Made by a program: the position numbers and the translations under genes
Shown here: one piece after another, positions 18,184 through 26,119 of the stretch
Layout: every line of letters starts with the position of its first letter
Position numbering within the stretch: position 1 is the stretch's first letter
Notes under the pieces: model-generated
Databases searched by the model: none
The model's input: only the letters and a program-made list of their open reading frames with translations
What the model was told of the DNA's origin: nothing
Source: Acinetobacter qingfengensis
GTDB lineage: Bacteria; Pseudomonadota; Gammaproteobacteria; Pseudomonadales; Moraxellaceae
Reading direction: 5' to 3'
DNA: 64,000 nucleotides
Assembly: GCF_008693185.1 (NCBI RefSeq)
Contig: NZ_VXKN01000001.1
Span: 512,963 to 576,962, forward strand

Positions 18184-18217
18184 CACAATCCTCTTTGTTT
18201 GATCCAAGAGGATTGTG
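18184..18217 (-). terminator. Strong hairpin downstream of the siderophore receptor
   Basis: A perfect 12-bp inverted repeat, CACAATCCTCTT (18184-18195) and AAGAGGATTGTG (18206-18217), with a 10-base loop, lies 26 bases past the receptor stop. No clean run of T follows on either strand, so it is either a Rho-independent terminator of weak form or a 3' mRNA-protecting hairpin. Confidence 0.6.
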
Positions 18218-18242
18218 GCTATTCTGAGTAAATTTCTATGCT

Positions 18243-20723
18243 TTAGAAATCATATTTCAAGCTTAATGTTGCATTGCGTGGTGTGCCATAAACCATACCA
18301 TCTGCACCAATGCCATCATAATATTCTTTATCAAAAATATTATTAACATTAAGCTGAACTTTAATGTTTTTATCGATTTGATAAGCAGCCATCACATTGG
18401 CAATGACAAAGGCATCCTGTGTAATACGACCATAATTTGTATCAGTATAATACTTACTCTTATAGTTTAAGCCACCACCCAGACTAAATTTATCCCACTG
18501 ATATTTGCTAAATAAATTGGCGGTTGTACGACTTGATTTGGTTTGAACCTGATTGCCATTTGCATCTTTGGCTGAAAAATGTGCAACACCAAGACTAAGA
18601 TTCCAGTTATCGGTAACTTCACCATCTAGCTCAATTTCAAAACCTTTACTAGTGACGCCATCTACTGAGCGATAAACATCAACTTGTTGCCCATTGATGG
18701 TAATATGTTCACCATCGATTATTTCGGCAAGGTTATCTTGTTGCGTCCTAAATATAGAAAGAGATGCATTTAATTTTTCGTCAAAAAATACAGCTTTTAA
18801 GCCAGTCTCATAGCTTTTACCTTTTATTGGATCTATATATGTTCCATTTGAATCTCGTTTATCCTGAGGTTTAAAAATACCTGTATAACTGGCATACCAT
18901 GAGTAGTTATTCAAAAAATCAAAGACCAAACCTGCATAAGGTGTGATTTCATGATTAAATTTACGATTACCATCACCATCTGCACTTTCATATTTCCAAT
19001 TAGATAAACGTACACCAGTGATTAACTTCAGAGGTTCAAGTAAAGTAAATTTCCCTGCCAAGTAAGCACCTGTTTGTGTGGTTTTTGTGTCTGCTGAAGC
19101 ATTAGTGTTGCTGATAGAACTGGTTAGTTGTGTACTAACATAATCGTCAAAGTCAATAGTATTACTATCTGTATTTGGGCTTCCCCAATACGCATCTGTT
19201 GTTTTACTTTGATTGTACATAAATCCTGTAATAATTTGCTGCTCTAGACCACCCAAGGTAAATGGGATAGAAAAATAAGCATCTGCATTATTCTGGGTAA
19301 TATTTTTTTGATCAGAATAAGGATATAGTGCATCACTACTATCGGTTGCCTTGTTAATCAAACCGGAAGACCATAAATAGAGTAAGGCAGTTTCGTTTTT
19401 AATTTCACGGTAAGAATAGTTCATATTTAAATTGACATCATTAAATAAATTTTGTTTCAGTGTCACAAATGCTGTTGTAGTATCGGTATTCCAGTATGTC
19501 CAATCAGCAGTTACTGTTTTTGAGTGGTCGATATTCGTTCTTGTTCCATCATCGTAAAAGGCTGGCAGGCCACCCCATTTGACTCCTGTACGTTCTAAGT
19601 TTTGATAGCTTGCCCCTACAGATAAATAGGTTTTATCACTGAAATCTGCATCAATGACCCCATAAACAAGATTATTGGTGCGATTATATTGATTTGCAAA
19701 TGAGTCGGTATCTTCATGTTTGATGACGACACGTCCACGAATACTGCCATCACTATTCAATGGTGCTGAAAGATCGGCTGAGCTTGACCATGCGTTCCAT
19801 GAACCATAGGATGTATTTAGCCTCCCGGTAAATTCTTTCGCATTGGCATGTTTTCTGATCATATTAATAGCGATGGCTGGATTCCCTGCACCAGTCATTA
19901 AACCATTTGCACCTTTAACCAGTTCAACCCGATCATAAAGACTTAAATCAGGATCGATGGCATTATCCAGTTCATCATAACTTGGAACACCATCATATAG
20001 GAAATAATCGACATCAAAGCCACGTGCTGTTGGGTATTGACGTTCATCCATACGGTTTGTGCTTAAACCAGTCACTCCATTTAACATTTCCTGTAAAGAA
20101 TTTGTATTAGTATCATCCAGATATTCACGAGTAAGCACTTTTACCGATTGTGGGGTTTCACGCAAAGATAGATTTAGTTTTGTTGCAGTATTTGCACTGC
20201 TGGCAGTATAGGAATGAGTACCTTCAGTTGTATAGTTATTGCTGGCATCTACTGTAATTGCAGGTAATACCGATATGTCATCTGAGCTGCTATAAGATGC
20301 TGCTGAACCACGAGCATTGACAGTGATAGGATGTAATTGCATCACTTCTTTTTGTTTAATGGTAATGCTACCAGTTGAGTCATTGATTTTTTGTATACTG
20401 AAACCACCATTGGATAATTTCACTGCCTGCAAACCATGTGGTGCAAGCAAAATATTTAAAGCCTGTTCAGGGGTATAACGTCCTTTTAGACCTGAACTTT
20501 TTAAATGTGATAACTCCTGAGGTTCATAAGCCAAAGTTAAATTTGACTGAACAGCAAATTGTTGTAGAACAATTGCTAGCGTATTCGCAGAGATGGCGTA
20601 TTGGTTAAATTGAGTGGCTGCATGAATAACCGGACTAGCCATTGTTATACTGAGTACAGGGACGCCCCAAAGGATAGCTTTTAATGCCAGATTCAGACGT
20701 GTTTGAGTGATGTGATTTTTCAT
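18243..20723 (-). CDS. TonB-dependent siderophore receptor with N-terminal STN signalling domain
   Basis: Outer-membrane transducer of 826 residues. Signal peptide about 1-35; STN (secretin/TonB N-terminal) domain about 40-110, which in FpvA/FecA/FoxA-type receptors talks to a FecR anti-sigma factor; TonB-box linker; plug domain about 185-300 (LRETPQSVKVL); 22-strand barrel ending in a terminal Phe (LSLKYDF). The adjoining fecR and fecI upstream on the same strand fit cell-surface signalling. The ligand cannot be read from sequence; the plug resembles hydroxamate/pyoverdine-type receptors. It is transcribed from its own leader, which carries a 13-bp direct repeat. Confidence 0.93.
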   Translation of the reverse strand: MKNHITQTRLNLALKAILWGVPVLSITMASPVIHAATQFNQYAISANTLAIVLQQFAVQSNLTLAYEPQELSHLKSSGLKGRYTPEQALNILLAPHGLQAVKLSNGGFSIQKINDSTGSITIKQKEVMQLHPITVNARGSAASYSSSDDISVLPAITVDASNNYTTEGTHSYTASSANTATKLNLSLRETPQSVKVLTREYLDDTNTNSLQEMLNGVTGLSTNRMDERQYPTARGFDVDYFLYDGVPSYDELDNAIDPDLSLYDRVELVKGANGLMTGAGNPAIAINMIRKHANAKEFTGRLNTSYGSWNAWSSSADLSAPLNSDGSIRGRVVIKHEDTDSFANQYNRTNNLVYGVIDADFSDKTYLSVGASYQNLERTGVKWGGLPAFYDDGTRTNIDHSKTVTADWTYWNTDTTTAFVTLKQNLFNDVNLNMNYSYREIKNETALLYLWSSGLINKATDSSDALYPYSDQKNITQNNADAYFSIPFTLGGLEQQIITGFMYNQSKTTDAYWGSPNTDSNTIDFDDYVSTQLTSSISNTNASADTKTTQTGAYLAGKFTLLEPLKLITGVRLSNWKYESADGDGNRKFNHEITPYAGLVFDFLNNYSWYASYTGIFKPQDKRDSNGTYIDPIKGKSYETGLKAVFFDEKLNASLSIFRTQQDNLAEIIDGEHITINGQQVDVYRSVDGVTSKGFEIELDGEVTDNWNLSLGVAHFSAKDANGNQVQTKSSRTTANLFSKYQWDKFSLGGGLNYKSKYYTDTNYGRITQDAFVIANVMAAYQIDKNIKVQLNVNNIFDKEYYDGIGADGMVYGTPRNATLSLKYDF

Positions 20724-20786
20724 AAATCAAACCTAAATAAGAATTGTTTCATTTAATTAAGTCGAACAACTCAAAAAAACAGGTCA

Positions 20787-20839
20787 TTTTTTCTAAAGAA
20801 TTTTTCAATTATTTTCTTTATGACTGTTTTTTCTAAAGA
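20787..20839. promoter_or_regulatory. 13-bp direct repeat in the leader of the FecI-linked receptor
   Basis: Two exact copies of TTTTTTCTAAAGA (plus-strand reading) occur at 20787-20799 and 20827-20839, 40 bp apart start to start, in the 117-bp gap between the fecR stop and the receptor start. About four helical turns separate them, on one DNA face. They may mark the ECF-sigma promoter or an operator of the receptor gene; the function is inference. Confidence 0.45.
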
Positions 20840-20840
20840 T

Positions 20841-21818
20841 TTAATTTGATTTTTTTACATGCAAAATATACTGACTATAGTAATCCAGTTGTAAATGATA
20901 AGTCTTAGCCAGTGTTTCAATACTTTGTTTTGGATTTTTTAATGAAAAAACACCGGAAACTCGAATATTTTTTATCTGTGAATCCATAAAATATGTTCCG
21001 GTTTGATAACGGTAAATTTCGGTTAGCACTTGGTCCAATCGCTTATTGTCTACTACCAGCAAATGCTGCATCCAGTAAGGTTGAGCCTGTTGTAGTTTTT
21101 GAGTATGGCCATAATGATGTTGGTTAAACTGAATGGATTGTCCCTGAGTAATAGTTTTTTTCGGTACGTTTGATTGTATAGGCTGAATAGCTACAGCATG
21201 TTGATAAATGTTCACGGTAGTATCCTGATCAGAATGATTTTGTCGAACGCTAAAACGTGTGCCTAAAGCTTGTATGGATCCATTGTCTGTTGTGACAATA
21301 AACGGGCGATAATGTGTTGCTACCTGTTTTGCCGTATGGATGTAAATTTCTCCCTGTAGAAGTTCGATTTTGCGCACATGTTCATTAAATTGAATATTGA
21401 CGTGACTATCACTGGCAAGAGTAAGCTTGGAACCATCTTGTAGAGATATGGTTTTTATTTCACCGGTATTACTTGAGGCATCCGCTTGCCATAATTGCCA
21501 GGGTAAATACTGGTAAGCACACCAGAATGCAATAAACGGCGAGAATACCAGAAGCAATTTCTGGCTTAAATGAAGATGAAACCGTTGTCTGGATTTTAAC
21601 AATTTTTTGGGTTGAAATTGTTTTGGTAATTGCTGAAAACCTTTATTGAAATGATTCATGCGATCAATGGCTTTTTGATGGTCGTGATGTGCCGCCTGCC
21701 ATTGTTGAAATTGTGTCTGTTGAGATTCCGTCATGGTTCCGGAGTGCAGTAATACCAGCCAGTCTGCTGCCTGTTCCAAAATTTCTGGATCAATTACTTG
21801 TTTATCATCATTGTTCAT
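20841..21818 (-). CDS. fecR: FecR family anti-sigma factor/transducer
   Basis: Inner-membrane regulator of 325 residues. An N-terminal cytoplasmic DUF4880-type helical segment (about 12-55, WLVLLHSGTMTESQQTQFQQW) should bind the sigma factor. One membrane helix follows (about 88-107), then a periplasmic FecR domain (about 120-215) and a C-terminal STN-like domain (about 255-322) that would contact the receptor. It lies 32 bases downstream of fecI in the same direction, the classical FecIR order, with the cognate receptor next. Confidence 0.92.
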   Translation of the reverse strand: MNNDDKQVIDPEILEQAADWLVLLHSGTMTESQQTQFQQWQAAHHDHQKAIDRMNHFNKGFQQLPKQFQPKKLLKSRQRFHLHLSQKLLLVFSPFIAFWCAYQYLPWQLWQADASSNTGEIKTISLQDGSKLTLASDSHVNIQFNEHVRKIELLQGEIYIHTAKQVATHYRPFIVTTDNGSIQALGTRFSVRQNHSDQDTTVNIYQHAVAIQPIQSNVPKKTITQGQSIQFNQHHYGHTQKLQQAQPYWMQHLLVVDNKRLDQVLTEIYRYQTGTYFMDSQIKNIRVSGVFSLKNPKQSIETLAKTYHLQLDYYSQYILHVKKSN

Positions 21819-21850
21819 GCAAAATTATCAGGGCAGGAAAGTATCAAAAA

Positions 21851-22360
21851 TTAATCAGACTGGGAAAGTTGTATACAGGCGAGAAATGCAGTTTTCATAT
21901 CGCGTTTTACTGTGCTTTCAGAAATATTAAGTTCTGTTGCAATGTCAACGTAATTTAAACCATCTAGCTGGGAAAGTAAAAATACTTTTGCCGTACGTGC
22001 TGGTAATTGTTCCAGAATACAGTGTACCTGATATAGACTTTCTCTTATGCTCAATTCCTGCTCTACTGACGGATAGAATTGTTCAGGCATCTCAGATAAT
22101 GTTTCCAGATATAGCCGTTCAATTTGCTGTTTACGCCAGAAATCAATCACAACATGTTTGGCGATGCCCAGTAACCATGCTTTGGGCTCCTGTATTTTCT
22201 GGAATTGCTCATGTTTCAAAATACGATAAAAAACTTCATGACTGAGATCTTCAGCTTGATGTTGATGTTGCAACTTTTGTTTAAACCAGTTTAATAGCGT
22301 ACCATGATGTGCAATATACATCTGATTGAACCACTGATTTTTCTGGGTAAGATGAGCCAT
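21851..22360 (-). CDS. fecI: ECF sigma factor, FecI/FpvI-like (iron-starvation type)
   Basis: Sigma-70 region 2 (about residues 10-75, with HEVFYRIL and PKAWLLGIAKHV) and region 4 HTH (about 110-160, LDGLNYVDIATELNISESTVKRDM) in 169 residues. It is divergent from the PepSY/RND operon; a near-perfect Fur box lies 56 bases upstream of its start. It is expected to activate the receptor gene at 18243-20723 when the ferri-siderophore is bound. Confidence 0.92.
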   Translation of the reverse strand: MAHLTQKNQWFNQMYIAHHGTLLNWFKQKLQHQHQAEDLSHEVFYRILKHEQFQKIQEPKAWLLGIAKHVVIDFWRKQQIERLYLETLSEMPEQFYPSVEQELSIRESLYQVHCILEQLPARTAKVFLLSQLDGLNYVDIATELNISESTVKRDMKTAFLACIQLSQSD

Positions 22361-22415
22361 GATCCTGTTCTTCCGTGGTTTAAATGATCAAAACCTTGAG
22401 GATAAATAAAATTAA

Positions 22416-22434
22416 AATAATGATTATCATTATT
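22416..22434. promoter_or_regulatory. Fur box between fecI and the PepSY/RND operon
   Basis: The 19-mer AATAATGATTATCATTATT is a perfect palindrome with 9-bp arms and differs from the classic Fur consensus GATAATGATAATCATTATC only at the two ends and the centre. It lies 56 bp before fecI (minus) and 102 bp before the first gene of the rightward operon, so it could control both by iron. Confidence 0.85.
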
Positions 22435-22536
22435 AGAACTAGAATAGTATACAATAATTTACAATTCAGCATGAGCTATTTTTAATTTTCATTCGTCTAT
22501 ATAGGCGAGTAAACGATTTTTATTGACAATAATGTT

Positions 22537-22848
22537 ATGAAACCCAACCTTTCTTCTTTAACAAATATGCATAAATACAGGCTAATGGTTTTAGCTCGGT
22601 GTTTGATTGCAATTATTTCAGGATTTTTGATCGCCAATCTTAGTATTGCTTTGCTGGCTTTTTCACTTCCTATGGCATTTGCAAGAGCTACTTTTTTGGG
22701 CTTTTTGCTTAGTTTTGTAATCTGGCTGGTTTTTGTCATTTATGTGTTCAGTGCAAAATCATTATTACGAATTTTTATATGGTCTAGTCTGATCATGATC
22801 ATGCAATTTATTTTGATTACTGTATTTAAATCATGGAGTCTGTCATGA
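22537..22848 (+). CDS. Small membrane protein, DUF3649-like (iron-uptake associated)
   Basis: Product of 103 residues with about three hydrophobic helices (LMVLARCLIAIISGFLIANL, then residues about 47-70 and 78-98). Size, the R-x-L-A-x-x-x-G-G-like first helix and the position directly before a PepSY-TM gene and a DUF3325-like gene match the DUF3649 family that accompanies siderophore receptors. Molecular function is unknown. It is the first gene of a six-gene operon and overlaps the PepSY gene by four bases. Confidence 0.75.
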   Translation: MKPNLSSLTNMHKYRLMVLARCLIAIISGFLIANLSIALLAFSLPMAFARATFLGFLLSFVIWLVFVIYVFSAKSLLRIFIWSSLIMIMQFILITVFKSWSLS

Positions 22849-24539
22849 AAGAGGGTTTTCGTCAGAGCATGGCATGGCTTCATACATGGTCAGGTCTGAT
22901 TGTCGGCTGGGTATTATTTTTTGTATTTTTAACAGGGACAATGGGATATATCCGAGATGAAATCACACGCTGGATGCAACCAGAAAAACCATTGATTCAA
23001 CAGAGTATTCCCACTGCTGCCACACAATTAAATTTGGGATATAACTGGTTGAATCAACATCCGGAAGCCGCGCAGGCAGAACGTTGGGGAATAAATTTCA
23101 TGACACCTGCGCGTGGACATGAAGATTTAAACGTTTCCTGGACTGATCCGGCAGAAGAAGGGAAAAGTTATGGAAAGTATCATCGTATAATACTTGATCC
23201 GCAGACAGGGCAGGAATTTAAACAAGTCCAAACTCCTCGGGAAACTGGTGGTGGAAATAGCTTATATATGATGCATTATGCCTTGCATTATGTTCCATAT
23301 AATATTGGTATTTTAATCGTTGGCGCCTGTACTATGCTGATGTTTGTGGCAATTATTTCGGGCGTGATTACACATAAAAAGATTTTTAAGGACTTTTTTA
23401 CTTTTCGTCCGGCAAAAGGGCAACGATCATGGTTAGATGCGCATAATGTTATCAGTGTGATTGCTTTACCCTTTTATATTATGATTACTTATAGTGGTCT
23501 GATTTTCTTTTATTCAACCTATATGCCACTGGGTTTACCAATGACTTATGGACAGGGAGAAGAGAATGCAAAAAAATTCTATCAGGCTGCTTATCCTGAG
23601 TATTATCCAAATGCTGGACATGAAGATGTCAAAGCTGTTGCTTTAAAGTCTGTGCTTCCAAATGAAAAACAATTGCAAGGATTGTATCAACAGGTACAAG
23701 GTTATTGGGGGCAACATCAAATTAGTCGTGTTGATATTCAGGCTGCTACGCAATATTCTCCGGTTAAAGTCAAATTTTTCCCTGTAGAAGGACAAGTTTT
23801 ATCACGTGTTGCGCCTTCAATCAGCTATAGTGTGAACGGACAAAATATCCAGTTACTTACAGAAAATATTAAACCTCTGGAACGTAGTTTTACTGATGTT
23901 GTATTGGGATTACATGAAGGTGAATATGCAAATGCATTTTTACGCTGGATGTATGTCATTACCGGTTTTTTGGGTACGGCAATGATTGCTACAGGGTTGG
24001 TACTCTGGACAGTGAAACGCCGTCCAAAACAAATTAAAAATGGCAAAATGACATTTGGTCATGCATTGGTAGAACGCTTAAATATTGGCATGATTGCTGG
24101 ATTACCCTTAGGCATTACGGTTTATTTTTGGGCAAATCGTTTATTGCCAGTCCAAATGGAAAATCGTGCAAATTGGGAAATGAATGCCTTATTTTTATCT
24201 ATTTTGCTGGCTTTTTTGTATGGTTGGCTCAGACCCATTGCCAAAGCATGGTATGAATTACTTTTTTTGATTGCAATTACTTTATTATTATTGCCAATTT
24301 TAAATGCAATCACCACAAATCATCATATCTTAACAACCTGGGTTTATGGTGATTGGGCATTATTTAGTATGGATTTAGGTTTTGTATTGGTCGGATTGTT
24401 ATTTTTATGGATGGCTTATGCAGTATGGCGTAAAAGACATGGCATTCTGAAAGCTCAGGTTAAGAAATCCAAACCCCAATCTGCACAAAAGAGTCAGCAG
24501 CTTAATTCCGACAATCCTAATGATGTGGAGTCAGAATAA
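22845..24539 (+). CDS. PepSY-associated TM protein (PiuB/FpvG/FoxB-like putative ferri-siderophore reductase)
   Basis: Inner-membrane protein of 564 residues. The first helix holds the family's conserved histidine (AWLHTWSGLIVGWVLFF, about 9-30). Then come a periplasmic PepSY region, paired helices at about 145-170 and 190-220 with histidines (MHYALHY, DAHN), a second periplasmic PepSY region and five or more C-terminal helices. Relatives such as FpvG and FoxB are implicated in reductive iron release from siderophores in the periplasm. I place the start at ATG 22845: GGAG sits six bases upstream and the ATGA overlaps the previous stop. An ATG at 22833 is the longer alternative. Confidence 0.87.
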   Translation: MKEGFRQSMAWLHTWSGLIVGWVLFFVFLTGTMGYIRDEITRWMQPEKPLIQQSIPTAATQLNLGYNWLNQHPEAAQAERWGINFMTPARGHEDLNVSWTDPAEEGKSYGKYHRIILDPQTGQEFKQVQTPRETGGGNSLYMMHYALHYVPYNIGILIVGACTMLMFVAIISGVITHKKIFKDFFTFRPAKGQRSWLDAHNVISVIALPFYIMITYSGLIFFYSTYMPLGLPMTYGQGEENAKKFYQAAYPEYYPNAGHEDVKAVALKSVLPNEKQLQGLYQQVQGYWGQHQISRVDIQAATQYSPVKVKFFPVEGQVLSRVAPSISYSVNGQNIQLLTENIKPLERSFTDVVLGLHEGEYANAFLRWMYVITGFLGTAMIATGLVLWTVKRRPKQIKNGKMTFGHALVERLNIGMIAGLPLGITVYFWANRLLPVQMENRANWEMNALFLSILLAFLYGWLRPIAKAWYELLFLIAITLLLLPILNAITTNHHILTTWVYGDWALFSMDLGFVLVGLLFLWMAYAVWRKRHGILKAQVKKSKPQSAQKSQQLNSDNPNDVESE

Positions 24540-24889
24540 TGATTCAGACTCTGCATATTTTAAGCGCTTTGGCATGTATTTATATTGGTATGATGTGTTT
24601 GAATTTGTCGATGGATAAGCCTTTTAAACAGGTTTTTCAACGTACGATCCGTCCTTTGGATTGTCGTGTTTTACGCATAGTGGGTTGGCTATTTATTGTT
24701 TTTGCCATGATGTGCAGTATTGCTGCATGGAATATCAGTATTGGTATTGCTGCATGGTTTGGCATGGCAACTTTTGTTGTGGGGATGTTGGTGTTTATAC
24801 AAGCTTATCATCTTAAAAAAGCATGGTGGTTGGGTTGGGTTGTTTTTGCAGGTTTGATCAGCATGCAACTATTCAAAATGATATTTTAA
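24539..24889 (+). CDS. Small membrane protein, DUF3325-like
   Basis: Product of 116 residues with four hydrophobic helices (about 3-22, 44-62, 66-85, 93-112) and a short cytoplasmic RRPLD-type loop between the first two. It matches the DUF3325 family by size, helix pattern and its fixed place after a PepSY-TM gene. It starts in the TAATG overlap with the PepSY stop. Function is unknown; it is probably a subunit or stabiliser of the reductase complex. Confidence 0.75.
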   Translation: MIQTLHILSALACIYIGMMCLNLSMDKPFKQVFQRTIRPLDCRVLRIVGWLFIVFAMMCSIAAWNISIGIAAWFGMATFVVGMLVFIQAYHLKKAWWLGWVVFAGLISMQLFKMIF

Positions 24890-24914
24890 TTGTGGGAAGA
24901 ATTTGGGTTAGGTT

Positions 24915-26114
24915 ATGGCGGAACAAAATAAAGAATTAAACAGCGGGCAGACTCCACAAAAAAAATGGTGGAGATTGTTTATCTTTCTATTGGTTATATT
25001 GTTGCTCGCATTTTTGTTATGGAAATTTGTTTTGAAGCCTAAACCTAAAGCAGATGAGTATAGTCAATGGCGGCAACCTGTACCTGTAGAAGTGGTTGCT
25101 TTGTCACGTGAAAATTTGCAACTGGAGCTTAAAGCAGTTGGGACAGCCATTCCAAGTGAAACAATCACTGTGCAAAGTCGGGTTGCAGGTATCTTAAAGC
25201 AGTTATATTTTAAAGATGGTGATCTGGTCGAAAAAGGGCAATTATTGGCATTGGTTGATCCAGAACCTATGCAGGTGACATTAAATCAAAGCAAAGCCAA
25301 TCAGCAAAATATTATTGCACAATTGCAATATGCAGAGTCTGAGTTAAAACGTAAACAAAATATGCTGAAATATGATGCAATTTCCCGTCAGGAAGTTGAT
25401 CAACAAGCAGCACAAGTACGTCAATTATCTGCACAATTACAATCACTCAAAGCCCAAGTGGATGCCTCTGCACTGGAATTATCTTATAGCAAAATTTATG
25501 CACCAATTTCTGGTCAGCTTGGTTTTCGGCAAAAAGACGTTGGTAATTTAATTCAGGAAAATGAAGAAAATGGATTGGTCACGATTACCAAAACTTCACC
25601 AATTTATGTGGAGTTTGCCATTTCGGAAAATTATTTGAATTTATTGCGTGGTCAAGCGACACAAGCCAAACCTTTACTGGTTGAGGCGTGGGATCGTGAT
25701 GAAAAGAATTTGCTGGCTCAGGGTGAAGTTTTTGCACTGGATAATCAGATTGATGCTTCAACTGGGACATTGAAATTGAAAGCTCGGTTCAATAATGCAG
25801 ATCATCAATTATTTGCCAATCAATTTGTTAATGTTCGCTTAAAAGCACAAACCATTGCCAATGCTGTAACTGTACCAAGTGATGCCATTCAACATGGTTC
25901 CAAAGGAACTTATGTTTATATTATCGATCAACAGAATAAAGCTCAAATCAAAATGTTGCAGCTTGGGATGGCAACCAATGGAAAGACACAGGTACTTTCG
26001 GGTTTAAATGGTAATGAACGTGTGGTACTTGAAGGCATTGACCGCCTAGCAGAAGGTAGACAAGTGAATGTATTAAAGCCAGCCCAAAATAGCACTGCGA
26101 CAAAAGGACAATAA
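24915..26114 (+). CDS. RND efflux periplasmic adaptor (MdtA/AcrA-type membrane fusion protein)
   Basis: Protein of 399 residues. An uncleaved N-terminal membrane anchor (about 21-40) is followed by a lipoyl/biotinyl-type half motif (GRVAGILKQLYFKDGDLVEKGQLL-like region, about 90-115), an alpha-helical hairpin (about 120-175), the second lipoyl half, a beta-barrel domain and a membrane-proximal domain (about 310-385). No lipobox is present, so it is anchored by a helix like MdtA. It lies 25 bases after the DUF3325-like gene with no terminator between and six bases before the first pump gene. Confidence 0.92.
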   Translation: MAEQNKELNSGQTPQKKWWRLFIFLLVILLLAFLLWKFVLKPKPKADEYSQWRQPVPVEVVALSRENLQLELKAVGTAIPSETITVQSRVAGILKQLYFKDGDLVEKGQLLALVDPEPMQVTLNQSKANQQNIIAQLQYAESELKRKQNMLKYDAISRQEVDQQAAQVRQLSAQLQSLKAQVDASALELSYSKIYAPISGQLGFRQKDVGNLIQENEENGLVTITKTSPIYVEFAISENYLNLLRGQATQAKPLLVEAWDRDEKNLLAQGEVFALDNQIDASTGTLKLKARFNNADHQLFANQFVNVRLKAQTIANAVTVPSDAIQHGSKGTYVYIIDQQNKAQIKMLQLGMATNGKTQVLSGLNGNERVVLEGIDRLAEGRQVNVLKPAQNSTATKGQ

Positions 26115-26119
26115 GTCCA

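Noticed and set aside
25099..25114. parS-like sequence (CACGTGAAA core) inside the RND adaptor gene
   Set aside because: It matches the 16-bp parS consensus only partly (about 12 of 16) and lies in coding sequence; a similar 11/16 match occurs at about 15603 inside the ABC1-kinase gene, so chance is likely.
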